A stretch of 64,000 bases of DNA from Cupriavidus basilensis (GTDB taxonomy: Bacteria > Pseudomonadota > Gammaproteobacteria > Burkholderiales > Burkholderiaceae), in the NCBI RefSeq assembly GCF_008801925.2, contig NZ_CP062803.1, positions 3,162,001 to 3,226,000 of the forward strand, given 5' to 3'. The translations under genes and the position numbers were made by a program. Under the pieces are notes generated by a model, which made no database searches, was not told where the DNA came from, and was given only the letters and a program-made list of their open reading frames with translations. Below are positions 1 to 14,948 of the stretch, piece by piece; the first letter of the stretch is position 1, and each line of letters starts with the position of its first letter.

Positions 1-69
1 CTTGGCGTTCAGTTGGTTGCCGCGCGGGGCGCGGATCTCTACATCGCGAAAGCGGTCGGTGTTGCTCAC
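1..69 (-). CDS. hutU: Urocanate hydratase, N-terminal fragment
   Basis: Only the first 23 codons are in the window. Reading from a GTG at 69 the protein begins MSNTDRFRDVEIRAPRG, which is the characteristic opening of urocanase (consensus around E-I-R-A-P-R-G). Urocanase converts urocanate to imidazolone propionate in histidine breakdown in the cytoplasm. A clear ribosome binding site (AAGGAG, 73-78 on the minus strand) lies at correct spacing and supports the GTG start. The rest of the gene and any other hut genes lie to the left of the window. The call rests on a short stretch but that stretch is very conserved. Confidence 0.8.
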   Translation of the reverse strand, partial: MSNTDRFRDVEIRAPRGNQLNAK

Positions 70-125
70 GGGAACTCCTTGGGTCAATAAGGCCGGCTCG
101 AACCGGTCTGTTCAGCCATGCTAGG

Positions 126-150
126 TATGTATAGTGTTGTATAGACAAGC
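126..150. promoter_or_regulatory. Candidate HutC operator upstream of hutU
   Basis: TTGTATAGACAA at 137-148 is a near-perfect palindrome, preceded by a second half-like TATGTATAG at 126-134. GntR/HutC-family repressors that control histidine use bind sites of this shape (TTGT-N4-ACAA). The site lies about 60 bp upstream of the hutU start, where an operator would be expected. The rest of 70-431 holds no convincing gene and contains both divergent promoters. The match is by eye only. Confidence 0.45.
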
Positions 151-431
151 TTGGATAAATTGGGGTATTCCCGGAGACAAGCCGCATGCGTGGGCAAAAA
201 AATGCACTTGTGATTACTAAAATGATGGGAGCGACGTATAGTGCTCGCCGTTCCGGAGCACGCACCCAAGCACCGCGACGGGGACGACCCGCCCGCGGCT
301 ACGGACATCGGCGATGCGCAAGCGCGGTATGATGTTCCTGATCCGCCGCATGCCCATGGCATCGATACGGCCCTCGCGAGCCCGCCTGCGACCCGGACAA
401 GGCGATCGCCGCGCAACCCCCCTGGAATCCC

Positions 432-2264
432 ATGCTGATGCGTTTCCTGGAACGGCTGATCGACCCGTTCCGCGCCCTCCCCGACACCCAGCCCCCCAGC
501 CAGATCTGGCGCTTCTACGCCTATTTCCTGCGGGAAGTGTGGCCGGTCTTCGCGCTGCTGCTGGGCGTGGGACTGGCTGGTGCGCTGATCGAAGTCTCGC
601 TGTTCGGCTTTCTCGGCCGCCTGGTCGACCTGGCGCAAGCAACGCCGCCCGCCGACTTCTTCGCGCGCCACCGTGTCGAGCTGGTGTGGATGGCGGTGGT
701 GGCGCTGCTGCTGCGTCCGTTCTTCAACGGCCTGCACGACATCCTCGTGCACCAGGTCATCAACCCGAGCCTGGGCAACCTGGTGCGCTGGCAGAACCAC
801 CGCTACGTCCTCAAGCAGAGCCTGTCGTTCTTCCAGAACGACTTTGCCGGGCGCATCGCGCAGCGCATCATGCAGACCGGCTTCTCGCTGCGCGATTCAG
901 CGGTGCAGGCCGTGGACGCCATCTGGCATGTGTTGATCTACGCGGCCAGCTCCCTCTACCTGTTCGCGCAAGCCGACTGGCGCCTGATGATTCCCCTCGT
1001 GGCGTGGATCGCTTGCTACGTGGCCGCCATGCTGTACTTCACGCCACGCGTGAAGGCGCGCTCGGTTGCCGCCACCGGCGCGCGTTCGCGGCTGATGGGA
1101 CGCATCGTCGACGGCTATACCAACATCACCACGCTCAAGCTGTTCGCCCACACGCGCCATGAAGAGGACTACGCGCGCGAAGCCATGGCCGACCTGACCG
1201 ACAAGGCACGCCTGTCCGGGCGCATGGTCAGCGCCATGGATTTCACCGTGACCTCGCTCAATGGCCTGCTGATCGCCGGCACCACGGGGCTAGCGCTGTG
1301 GCTATGGAGCCAGGGCCATGTCAGCGTCGGCGCGATTGCGCTGTCGAGCGGGCTGGTGATCCGCATCGTCAGCATGTCGGGCTGGATCATGTGGGTGATC
1401 AGCGGCATCTTCGAGAACATCGGCCAGGTGCAGGATGGCCTGCAGACCATCGCCGTGCCGCGCACGGTCGGCGACCGCGACAACGCGCAAGCGCTACGCG
1501 TCGCGCGTGGCGAGGTGCGCTTCGAAGGCGTGGGCTTTCACTACGGCAAGGGCTCGGGCGTGATCGAGAACATCGACCTGGTGGTGCGCCCGGGCGAGAA
1601 GATCGGCCTGGTCGGCCCCTCCGGCGCCGGCAAGTCGACGCTGGTCAACCTGCTGCTGCGGCTGTACGACGTGGAGCAAGGACGCATCCTGATCGACGGC
1701 CAGGACATCGCCAGCGTCACGCAGGAAAGCCTGCGCGCGCAGATCGGCATGGTGACGCAGGATACGTCGCTGCTGCACCGCTCGATCCGCGACAACCTGC
1801 GCTACGGCCGCCCCGGCGCCAGCGAGGCCGAACTGCTCAGCGCGGCCGACGACGCCCATGCCGGCGAGTTCATTCCACGCCTGCGCGATGCGCATGGGGC
1901 GACGGGGCTGGATGCGCAGGTAGGCGAGCGTGGCGTGAAGCTGTCAGGCGGCCAGCGCCAGCGCATTGCCGTGGCACGGGTGCTGCTGAAGAACGCACCG
2001 ATCCTGATCCTGGACGAAGCCACCTCGGCGCTGGACTCCGAAGTGGAAGCCGCCATCCAGGAGAACCTGGAGACGCTGATGCAGGGCAAGACGGTGATCG
2101 CCATCGCGCACCGCCTGTCCACCATCGCGCGCATGGACCGGCTGGTGGTGCTGGAGGACGGGCGGATCGCCGAGAGCGGCACGCATGCGGAGTTGCTGGC
2201 GCGTGGGGGGCTTTATGCGCGGTTGTGGGCGCATCAGACTGGGGGGTTTGTGGGGGTAGATTAG
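432..2264 (+). CDS. MsbA-type ABC exporter, fused membrane and ATPase domains
   Basis: A half-transporter of 610 residues. The N-terminal part (about 30-320) has the six membrane helices of an ABC exporter; the C-terminal part (about 350-610) is the nucleotide-binding domain. Walker A is GPSGAGKST near 395, the signature LSGGQRQR near 503, Walker B LILDEATSALD near 523 and the switch histidine in AIAHRLSTI near 557. It should work as a homodimer in the inner membrane, exporting a lipid, peptide or drug; the substrate cannot be told from the sequence. The gene stands alone, is divergent from hutU and faces a long inverted repeat. The ATG at 432 has only a weak ribosome binding site, and a second ATG follows two codons later. 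Confidence 0.9.
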   Translation: MLMRFLERLIDPFRALPDTQPPSQIWRFYAYFLREVWPVFALLLGVGLAGALIEVSLFGFLGRLVDLAQATPPADFFARHRVELVWMAVVALLLRPFFNGLHDILVHQVINPSLGNLVRWQNHRYVLKQSLSFFQNDFAGRIAQRIMQTGFSLRDSAVQAVDAIWHVLIYAASSLYLFAQADWRLMIPLVAWIACYVAAMLYFTPRVKARSVAATGARSRLMGRIVDGYTNITTLKLFAHTRHEEDYAREAMADLTDKARLSGRMVSAMDFTVTSLNGLLIAGTTGLALWLWSQGHVSVGAIALSSGLVIRIVSMSGWIMWVISGIFENIGQVQDGLQTIAVPRTVGDRDNAQALRVARGEVRFEGVGFHYGKGSGVIENIDLVVRPGEKIGLVGPSGAGKSTLVNLLLRLYDVEQGRILIDGQDIASVTQESLRAQIGMVTQDTSLLHRSIRDNLRYGRPGASEAELLSAADDAHAGEFIPRLRDAHGATGLDAQVGERGVKLSGGQRQRIAVARVLLKNAPILILDEATSALDSEVEAAIQENLETLMQGKTVIAIAHRLSTIARMDRLVVLEDGRIAESGTHAELLARGGLYARLWAHQTGGFVGVD

Positions 2265-3065
2265 GGGGGATTGATGTAGGCGGCGTTGGCTTTTGTGCCC
2301 AAGGGCCTGTATGCGTGGGCTGTCTGTGGCTTGTTTTTGCGGCGTTGGTTTTTGCACCCAAGGGCCGTACGACATCCCCCTGCGGGGGCTGCCGGTCACT
2401 TTTCTTTGCGCGGCAAAGCAAAGTAACCAAAAGAAAGCCGCCCTGCCGGGAGCAGAGCAATAAGGCTATTCGATATCGTTGGTTGCGTCGTACGGCCCTG
2501 AGTGTTGGCTGGCGTGTTTTACCGGCCCAAAGGACATCGCACTTGCATGACCTAGGGGTTACGTGGCGGGGCCCCTGACCTCGTGCGCGGTGAGCGTTCG
2601 GCCATCTGCCGTTCGCGGATCGAAGGGCCGCGACACTGCCTGCATTCGTGGTTTCGTGGTTTTGTCTCTGGCGGCGGGCGCTCGGCCATTTGATGCCCTG
2701 CCGTACCGGCGCGAGCGGCACCTTGCTCTCGGCTTCCCGGGTTTCGTGGTGGGCACCGTGGCCCGTCCGCTAGGGCCGCGCTCACAGCCACGGCGCTCGT
2801 CCTCCGAGACAAAACCACGAAACCAGCCACGCCCGAAACGGCGCAGCACTTCGCGCCGCGAACGGCAGATGTGGGAATGGTCACCGCAAGCGAGGTCGGG
2901 GGCTGCACGACGTAACCCGTGGGTCATGCAAGTGCGATGTCCTTTGAGCCGGTAAAACACGCCAGCCAACACTCCGGGCCGTACGACGCAACCACTGCCC
3001 CACATAAGCCTGATTGCTCTGCTCCCGGCAGGGCGGCTTTCTTTTCGTTAGTTTTCTTTGCCGGT

Positions 3066-3115
3066 TGTATAGACCGGGGACATAGGTGACGGGTGTGCGA
3101 GGACATGGTTGACAC
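3066..3115 (+). repeat. IS481 left terminal inverted repeat
   Basis: Fifty bases beginning TGTATAGACCGGGGACAT, matching the reversed right end (4297-4346) at all but four positions. The repeat contains the GAGGACATGGTTGACAC block next to the transposase gene. Confidence 0.9.
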
Positions 3116-3147
3116 TTTCGGGCAATGAATCTGCCCGGAATCCGACC

Positions 3148-4293
3148 ATGCCTTGGAGCACGCGCGACACCATGAGCCTTCGTCAAGAATTCATCCTTCT
3201 GGCCCAGCAAGAGGGCAGCAATCGCCGCGAGTTATGCCGGCGTTTCAGCATCAGTCCCCAGACCGCCTACAAATGGCTCGCGCGCTATGCCGAGCAAGGC
3301 GAGGCCGGTCTGGTCGACCGCTCTCGGCGGCCCAGTCGCAGCCCGGAACAGACCCACGCCGACCTTGAACAGGCCGTGATCGCGCTTCGCCAGCAGCATC
3401 CTGCCTGGGGCGGGCGCAAGATCAGCCGCCGCTTGCAGGACCTGGGGCATACCGAGGCGCCGGCTCCCAGCACTGTCACCTCGATCCTGCATCGCCACGG
3501 GCTAATTACCCCGGAGGCCTCCGCCAAATCGGTGGCATGGCAGCGTTTCGAGCATCCCGAGCCCAACCATCTCTGGCAAATGGACTACAAAGGCTGGTTT
3601 GCCACCCGAGACGGCGTGCCGTGTTACCCGCTGACAGTGCTGGACGACCATTCCCGCTTCAATATCCTGCTCACGGCCTGCACCAGAACCCAGACTGCAG
3701 TGGTGCAGCGCCATCTGCGCGAGGCTTTCCGTCGTTATGGGCTGCCGCTGCGCATCAACGCCGACAACGGTGCGCCCTGGGGCAGCCCTTCCCAACCCGG
3801 CCAGCTCACGGCCCTGGCGATCTGGTTGATTCGCCTGGGCGTACGCCTGAGCCATAGCCGCCCCGCGCACCCACAAACCAATGGCAAGGATGAGCGGTTC
3901 CACCGCACCTTTAAGGCCGAGGTGCTCACCGGCAACGACTTTGCTTCCTGCCGTTATGCGCAGCGCGCATTCGATCGCTGGCGCGATGTCTACAACCAGC
4001 AGCGACCTCACGAAGCCCTTGGCCTGGCGACGCCCGTCACGCGGTATCGGCCCAGCCCGAGGCCATATCCGGAGCAGTTGCCGCCCATCGAATACGGCCC
4101 TGACGACACCGTAGTGCAGGTCAAATGGCACGGCGAGCTCTGTTTCCAGGGACGTCGCTTCAAGGTTTCGAATGCCCTAGCCAAGCTGCACGTGGCGCTG
4201 CGGCCTGACGCCAGACACAGCGGCAAATACGCCCTTTACTTCGCACATCATCGCTTCGGAAGCATCGACCTAAACGACCCGAATGCCGCTTAA
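3148..4293 (+). CDS. IS481-family transposase
   Basis: The protein has an N-terminal helix-turn-helix (around SRREL-like CRRFSISPQTAYKWLARY), a second HTH (about 60-120) and an rve/DDE integrase core. The catalytic triad is visible as D in QMDYKGWF, D in INADNGAPWG and E in NGKDERFHRTF, followed by the C-terminal YNQQRPHEALG block typical of the family. It cuts and pastes the element at its inverted repeats. The ATG at 3148 (MPWST) fits usual family starts; ATG 3172 and TTG 3109 are in frame. The stop lies just inside the right inverted repeat. Nothing suggests inactivation. Confidence 0.93.
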   Translation: MPWSTRDTMSLRQEFILLAQQEGSNRRELCRRFSISPQTAYKWLARYAEQGEAGLVDRSRRPSRSPEQTHADLEQAVIALRQQHPAWGGRKISRRLQDLGHTEAPAPSTVTSILHRHGLITPEASAKSVAWQRFEHPEPNHLWQMDYKGWFATRDGVPCYPLTVLDDHSRFNILLTACTRTQTAVVQRHLREAFRRYGLPLRINADNGAPWGSPSQPGQLTALAIWLIRLGVRLSHSRPAHPQTNGKDERFHRTFKAEVLTGNDFASCRYAQRAFDRWRDVYNQQRPHEALGLATPVTRYRPSPRPYPEQLPPIEYGPDDTVVQVKWHGELCFQGRRFKVSNALAKLHVALRPDARHSGKYALYFAHHRFGSIDLNDPNAA

Positions 4294-4296
4294 AAT

Positions 4297-4346
4297 GTGT
4301 CAACCATGTCCTCGCACATGTGTCACCCATGTCCCCGGTCTATACA
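4297..4346 (-). repeat. IS481 right terminal inverted repeat
   Basis: The reverse complement begins TGTATAGACCGGGGACAT and runs to GTTGACAC, the partner of 3066-3115. It is followed by the CCGGT target duplication at 4347-4351. Confidence 0.9.
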
Positions 4347-4515
4347 CCGGTCAAAGAAAAGTGACCGGCAGCCCCCGCAGGGGGATGTCGTATGGCCCTT
4401 GGGTCCAAAAACCAACGCCGCTCAAACAAACAGCGACCACCCCCGCAGGGCAATGTCGTACGGCTTTTGGGTCCAAAAACCAACGCCGTAAAAAAAACAG
4501 CCAACAACCCTATCC

Positions 4516-5046
4516 TCAAACCAACCCCATCACCCCCGCCCCAGCCCCCAACGCCACCAGCACCAGCGGATGCACCTTAGTCTTCAACATCAGCCCGATA
4601 GTAACCACGGTCACCGCCACGGCGGTCCAGCGGTGATCCACGCTCGCGGCAAGGATCCAGCCAGTGGAAAACAGTAGCCCGATGGTCAGCGTGGCAAGGC
4701 CGCGCCGGATCAGGCCGGGCCACCGTGCTTGCGGCGAGCGGCCGGCGAAATACTCGAAGCCGAGCGCGATCACGCTGGATGGCCCGCAGATGCCGATCAT
4801 GCCGACGATGGCGCCGGCCACGCCGGCCACCTGCCAGCCGAACAAGGCAACGAACAGGATGTTCGGCCCGGGCGCGGCCTGCGAGATGGCGTACATGGCG
4901 GAGAACTGCGCGTCGCTCATCCAGGCGTTCGACTCCACCAGGAAGCGATGCATGTCGGGGATCGTGGTACTGGCCCCGCCGATGGCGAGGAACGACAGCA
5001 TCAGGAAATGCGTGAGCAGGCTGGAAAGCACGTTCGGTGAACTCAT
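4516..5046 (-). CDS. chrA: Chromate transporter, second half-size subunit
   Basis: A 176-residue membrane protein with the ChrA-family opening (FLMLSFLAIGGASTTIPDMHRF), the conserved SQAAPGPN motif, and several hydrophobic helices. Half-size CHR proteins occur as gene pairs and together form a chromate (or related oxyanion) exporter driven by proton motive force. The start ATG at 5046 overlaps the upstream partner's stop (ATGA), indicating translational coupling. A longer in-frame extension upstream is inside the partner gene and is unlikely to be used. The gene ends about 10 bp from the giant inverted repeat. Confidence 0.85.
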   Translation of the reverse strand: MSSPNVLSSLLTHFLMLSFLAIGGASTTIPDMHRFLVESNAWMSDAQFSAMYAISQAAPGPNILFVALFGWQVAGVAGAIVGMIGICGPSSVIALGFEYFAGRSPQARWPGLIRRGLATLTIGLLFSTGWILAASVDHRWTAVAVTVVTIGLMLKTKVHPLVLVALGAGAGVMGLV

Positions 5047-5735
5047 TGCCGTGGCTCCCCGGGTACCGCTGGCACGGGCGGCGCGGGCGGCATGGACGAC
5101 ACCTCGATAGCCTCCGCCCGCGCGCGCCGCGCAAGCTGCTCGCTGCGCCACTCCAGCACCAGCCCCATCGGCACCAGCACCGCCATCACCGGCACCAGCG
5201 GCCAGCGCAACAGCCCGATGCCAACGAACGCCGCGCCGCCGATCATCAACCCGCGCACGGTGCGCGGCTGGCTCTGTGCGAGCTTGAAGCCGGTCGACAG
5301 CACCAGGCCCGCCGACACCGCCGTCATGCCCGTGAGCATGCGCTGCACCGCCGCCACGTCGCGGTAGTGCTCGTACAGCAGCATCAGCGCCAGCACGCCC
5401 ACCATCGGCACCATCACCAGCCCAGCAAAGGCCGCCAGCGCACCGCGCAGCCCGGCAAAGCGCAAGCCCAGCATCAGGGCGAGGTTGATCACGTTGGGGC
5501 CGGGCAGCACCTGCCCGAGGCTGAGCAGTTCAACAAAATCGCGGTCGCCCAGCCAGCGGTTGCGGTCGACCACGGCACGCCGCACGAAGGGCAGCACGCC
5601 GCCGAAGCCGGACAGCCCCATGCGGGCGAATTCGATGAACAGGCGCCGCGGCGTGGGTGGGGGTGCTAGCGCTACCATCGGGTCGTCGCCGGTGGGAGAG
5701 GGAGTAACTGGCATCGCTTGTAACGGAAGAGGCAT
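5043..5735 (-). CDS. chrA: Chromate transporter, first half-size subunit
   Basis: A 230-residue CHR-domain protein with FIEFARMGLSGFGGVLPFVRR near its start and the family motif LGQVLPGPNVINLALMLG, then hydrophobic helices and a proline-rich charged tail. It pairs with the following overlapping gene as the two halves of a chromate transporter in the inner membrane. Which ATG starts the gene (5735, 5714 or 5678) is unclear because none has a good ribosome binding site; the conserved domain begins just after the third. Chromate resistance is inferred from family only; no chrB or other resistance gene is adjacent. Confidence 0.85.
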   Translation of the reverse strand: MPLPLQAMPVTPSPTGDDPMVALAPPPTPRRLFIEFARMGLSGFGGVLPFVRRAVVDRNRWLGDRDFVELLSLGQVLPGPNVINLALMLGLRFAGLRGALAAFAGLVMVPMVGVLALMLLYEHYRDVAAVQRMLTGMTAVSAGLVLSTGFKLAQSQPRTVRGLMIGGAAFVGIGLLRWPLVPVMAVLVPMGLVLEWRSEQLARRARAEAIEVSSMPPAPPVPAVPGEPRQ

Positions 5736-5763
5736 GGCCGCCGGGGCGGTCCGGCATGCCGGG

Positions 5764-5798
5764 AAAGAAAAAGGCCCCGCGCATTGTCGCGCAGGGCC
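5764..5798 (-). terminator. Rho-independent terminator of parC
   Basis: A GGCCCTGCGC/GCGCGGGGCC hairpin read on the minus strand (5773-5798) is followed by CCTTTTTCTTTC. It sits just after the parC stop and separates the topoisomerase operon from the chromate genes on the same strand. Confidence 0.85.
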
Positions 5799-5816
5799 AG
5801 TTCGGGTGGACGCGGC

Positions 5817-8168
<2,352 letters not shown>

Positions 8169-8260
8169 GGATTGGCAAGAAGACGGCGCACCGCATCGTT
8201 GGCCGGTGCGCCGGTTGCATGTTGTTCGTTATGCGGTTCGTCGTATGGTTCGGGATGGGA

Positions 8261-9055
8261 TCAGGGCATGTTGCGGCGGCCGCCGATCACCATCTTGACG
8301 CGATTGACTCCCGCCCCGCCCAACCCCGCGGGCGCGCCGCCCGGCCGGTAGAAGCGATAGAACTGCAGCACCGTGCTGACATACTGCTGGGTCTCGGGGA
8401 AAGGCGGAATCTTGTTGTTGTAGCGCTGCACCGCGCCCTCGCCCGCGTTGTACGCGGCCAGCACCAGCTCGAGGTCGTTGGGGAACAGCTCCATCAGCCA
8501 GCGCAGGTAGCGCACGCCGGCCGAGATATTGGTGCGCGGGTCGGCCAGTTTCTGCTCGACCGTGCGCCGCGCATCGGCGCTCACGCCAAAGCGCGCGCCG
8601 GTGTCGGGAATCACCTGCATCAGCCCGATCGCGCCCTTGGGCGAGACCGCGCCTGCGTTGAAGCCGGACTCTACCGCCATCACTGCCTTGACCAGCGCCG
8701 GGTCGACATTCTGCGCCGCCGCGATCTGGCGGATCATGGGCTCGACCGTGGCGATATTGGGATGGTTGACGACATAGCGGTAAAGCTTGTGCGTCTCCAG
8801 GTCGATCTGGCTGCCGGCACCGGCTCCGGCACGGTACGGCAGCGGGTTCTTGAGCTCGCCGCCGTTCTTCATGAACAGCGTGTAGCGCTCGTCCAGCTTC
8901 TCGTCCGAGAAATGCGCCACGCCGTCGTCGTCGATATAGCCATACAACGCAGCGTGGGCCGCTGGCATGAAGCCCAGGCCGGCCAAGCCGGCCAGCAGCA
9001 TGCCGGCGGCAATCCATTGCCGCGCGCGGGTGCTGCCAGGTCTGGTCTTAGCCAT
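8261..9055 (-). CDS. Secreted lytic transglycosylase (DUF4124 + SLT domain)
   Basis: A 264-residue protein. It begins with a signal peptide (MAKTRPG..., cleavage near PAAHA-ALYGY), then a DUF4124-like segment (about 36-65: YGYIDDDGVAHFSDEKLDE) and a Slt70-type catalytic domain (about 95-220). The probable catalytic glutamate is Glu129 in AVESGFNAGAVSPKGAIGLMQ; the downstream AAYNAGEGAVQRY block is conserved. It cleaves peptidoglycan glycan strands in the periplasm. The ATG at 9055 is chosen over that at 9073 because AAGGAGTCCCG precedes it. It lies between parE and parC, an order common in Burkholderiaceae. Confidence 0.92.
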   Translation of the reverse strand: MAKTRPGSTRARQWIAAGMLLAGLAGLGFMPAAHAALYGYIDDDGVAHFSDEKLDERYTLFMKNGGELKNPLPYRAGAGAGSQIDLETHKLYRYVVNHPNIATVEPMIRQIAAAQNVDPALVKAVMAVESGFNAGAVSPKGAIGLMQVIPDTGARFGVSADARRTVEQKLADPRTNISAGVRYLRWLMELFPNDLELVLAAYNAGEGAVQRYNNKIPPFPETQQYVSTVLQFYRFYRPGGAPAGLGGAGVNRVKMVIGGRRNMP

Positions 9056-9103
9056 CGGGACTCCTTGCATCATGCGGGTATCGAACGGTTCGATTCGTGC
9101 CGC

Positions 9104-11095
<1,992 letters not shown>

Positions 11096-11390
11096 GGAGT
11101 CGCTTGCTTAGTGGGATTCTCGGCCAGCCTTGGCGGGGGCGCGGTTGCCGCACGCCAGCCAGGGGGGGGCCGGGCAGCCTGCATTGTAATGGAAGCGGAT
11201 AGCCGTCTTGATGCCAATCGTCACCAGCAATTGCCGTGCGCGATTCGGCACATCCGGTGTCGCGGGCGGCATCGGAGTGACGCCCGACGTCCTCCCGGGA
11301 TGCGGGGTACACTCGCTCGCACCGGCGTGGCCAAGGCGGTTCCGGACCGCGCCGACAAAACTAAAACAGCACTACGCACACCGAGCCAGG

Positions 11391-12635
11391 ATGCAGGACG
11401 CCATGCAGAACACGATTCAACCCACACCAAGAAAACCACTCTCCCTCACGACCGTATTGATTTGCGGTGGCCTGCTCGTCACCTTGTCGATGGGCATCCG
11501 GCACGGCTTCGGCCTGTTCAACCTGCCGATCACGCAGACCCACGGCTGGAGCCGCGAGACCTTTGCCTTCGCGCTGGCGCTGCAAAACCTGATGTGGGGC
11601 GTGACCCAGCCGTTCACGGGCGCGCTGGCCGACAAGTTCGGTGGCTTTCGCATCATGCTGGTCGGCATTGCGCTGTACGTGGCGGGCCTGGTCGTGATGG
11701 CCATGGCCACCTCCGGCACCGCCTTCGCCTCTGGCGCCGGCATCCTGATCGGCATTGCGCAATCCGGCACCACCTACAGCGTGGTGTATGGCGTGATTGG
11801 CCGCGTGGCCAGCCCCGAAAAGCGCGTGTGGGCCATGGGCATCGCGGCGGCCGCAGGCTCGTTCGGGCAGTTCCTGATGATCCCGGTGGAGCAGACGCTG
11901 ATCTCGACTGCCGGCTGGCAGAACGCGTTGTTCATCCTGGCGGTGCTGGCTTGCCTGATGCTGCCGCTGGCCCTGAGCCTGCGCGAGCCGCAGGGCGCGA
12001 CGCAAGCGCCCGGCTTCCAGCAGACCATCGGCCAGGCCGTGCGCGAAGCGTTTGGCAACCGCAACTTCCAGTTGCTTACGCTGGGCTACTTCGTCTGCGG
12101 CTTCCAGGTGGTGTTCATCGGCGTGCATCTGGCGCCCTATCTCAAGGACCGGGGCCTGACCGACCCGAAGATCGCGACCGTGGCGCTGGCGCTGATCGGG
12201 CTGTTCAATGTGTTCGGGACCTATAGCGCGGGCGCGCTGGGGCAACGGGTGCCCAAGCGCTTCCTGCTTTCGCTGATCTACATCACCCGGTCCGTGGTGA
12301 TTGCCGGCTACCTGCTGCTGCCGCTCACGGCCACCAGCACCTGGGTGTTCGCCGCGATGATGGGTTTCCTGTGGCTGTCCACGGTGCCGCTGACCAACGG
12401 CATCATCGCGCAGGTGTTTGGCGTGCAGTACCTGTCGATGCTGTCGGGCGTGGTGTTTTTCTCGCACCAGATCGGCAGCTTCCTGGGCGCGTGGCTGGGC
12501 GGGTTCCTGTATGACCGGACCGGCACCTACAACACGGTCTGGATGATCGCGATCGGGTTGGGCGTAGTGGCCGCCCTGGTCAACCTGCCGATCCGCGAGC
12601 ATGCGATCGTGCGGCCGCAAGGGGCCGCGGCATGA
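11391..12635 (+). CDS. MFS transporter, oxalate/formate-antiporter-like
   Basis: A membrane protein of about 414 residues with twelve predicted helices. The loop after helix 2 (GALADKFGGFRIMLVG) is the major-facilitator signature, and GFGLFNLPITQTHGWSRETFAFALALQNL is typical of the OFA/MCT-like subgroup that moves organic acids. The substrate is not predictable. Two close starts are possible: ATG 11391 (MQDAMQN) and ATG 11403, the latter with an AGGA four bases ahead. The stop overlaps the ATG of a 48-residue membrane protein, so the two are probably translated together. Confidence 0.88.
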   Translation: MQDAMQNTIQPTPRKPLSLTTVLICGGLLVTLSMGIRHGFGLFNLPITQTHGWSRETFAFALALQNLMWGVTQPFTGALADKFGGFRIMLVGIALYVAGLVVMAMATSGTAFASGAGILIGIAQSGTTYSVVYGVIGRVASPEKRVWAMGIAAAAGSFGQFLMIPVEQTLISTAGWQNALFILAVLACLMLPLALSLREPQGATQAPGFQQTIGQAVREAFGNRNFQLLTLGYFVCGFQVVFIGVHLAPYLKDRGLTDPKIATVALALIGLFNVFGTYSAGALGQRVPKRFLLSLIYITRSVVIAGYLLLPLTATSTWVFAAMMGFLWLSTVPLTNGIIAQVFGVQYLSMLSGVVFFSHQIGSFLGAWLGGFLYDRTGTYNTVWMIAIGLGVVAALVNLPIREHAIVRPQGAAA

Positions 12636-12778
12636 TCACGGCACGCCGCGCCGGCCTTGCGCTTCGGGCAGCAGGCTTCACGGCGCTGGCCGGGGTGCTG
12701 GCTTTGGCCTTCATGGCCTACCTGCGGCCGGCTTTCATGGTGGACCTGACGAACATGGTGCTCGCCTGGTGCGGGTGA
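12632..12778 (+). CDS. Small membrane protein (48 aa) coupled to the MFS gene
   Basis: The ATG overlaps the MFS stop codon (ATGA at 12632-12635). The peptide begins MITARRAGLALRAAGFTAL, then a single hydrophobic stretch (about 16-31, rich in A, L, V, G, F) and a short LRPAFMVDLTNMVLAWCG tail. It resembles small subunit-like proteins sometimes found after transporters, but I do not recognise a family. Coding status rests on the overlap and the clean hydrophobic helix. It was too short for an automated ORF list. Confidence 0.5.
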   Translation: MITARRAGLALRAAGFTALAGVLALAFMAYLRPAFMVDLTNMVLAWCG

Positions 12779-12845
12779 GGCTGCGCCAAAGCCGTCGGCA
12801 ATGATGACGGCTGCGGCCCCCTGCCGAGCCACAGCCGTAGCGGCC

Positions 12846-14768
<1,923 letters not shown>

Positions 14769-14948
14769 GGGAGCAATACGAAAGGAGACAGCGAAAAGGA
14801 GGCCGTTCAAGGCGGCAACTCAAGCGGCTTGAACCCGCGGCCGCGCGCCGGACAGCAACCGGGCGGCGGGGAGCCAGGTAGCCGGCATTGTAGACCACCG
14901 GCGCCCGCCCTCGCCGGAGGCGGCGCAAACCCCTGGCCCTCGGCCGCC

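Larger units (their letters stand above)
3066..4346 (+). mobile_element. IS481-family insertion sequence, complete
   Basis: A 1281-bp element. Its ends are inverted repeats of about 50 bp starting TGTATAGACCGGGGACAT (3066-3115 and, reversed, 4297-4346) with four mismatches that I can count. Both ends are flanked by CCGGT (3061-3065 and 4347-4351), a 5-bp target duplication, so the element appears to have moved here intact. It encodes one DDE transposase. The insertion point is the centre of a TTTTCTTTG/CAAAGAAAA palindrome in the right arm of the giant inverted repeat. Confidence 0.9.
2278..4505. repeat. Giant inverted repeat (arms near 400 bp), right arm split by an IS
   Basis: The left arm (2278-2668) pairs with the right arm (2806-3065, continuing at 4352-4505 beyond an inserted IS). 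Matching landmarks are the module GGCGTTGGTTTTTG-ACCCAAGGGC, the GACATCCCCCTGCGGGGGC block, TTTTCTTTG palindromes, GAAAGCCGCCCTGCCGGGAG, GGCGTGTTTTACCGG, and GTGGTTTTGTCTC/GAGACAAAACCAC next to the 137-bp loop (2669-2805). No protein-coding pattern is evident; the overlapping open frames arise from the symmetry. It lies between convergent genes (ABC exporter and chromate transporter), so its transcripts from either side would fold into very long hairpins. Confidence 0.8.

Noticed and set aside
2563..3210. Several overlapping 60-280 codon frames in the repeat region
   Set aside because: They arise from both arms of the inverted repeat in opposite frames and have no starts with ribosome sites or domains.
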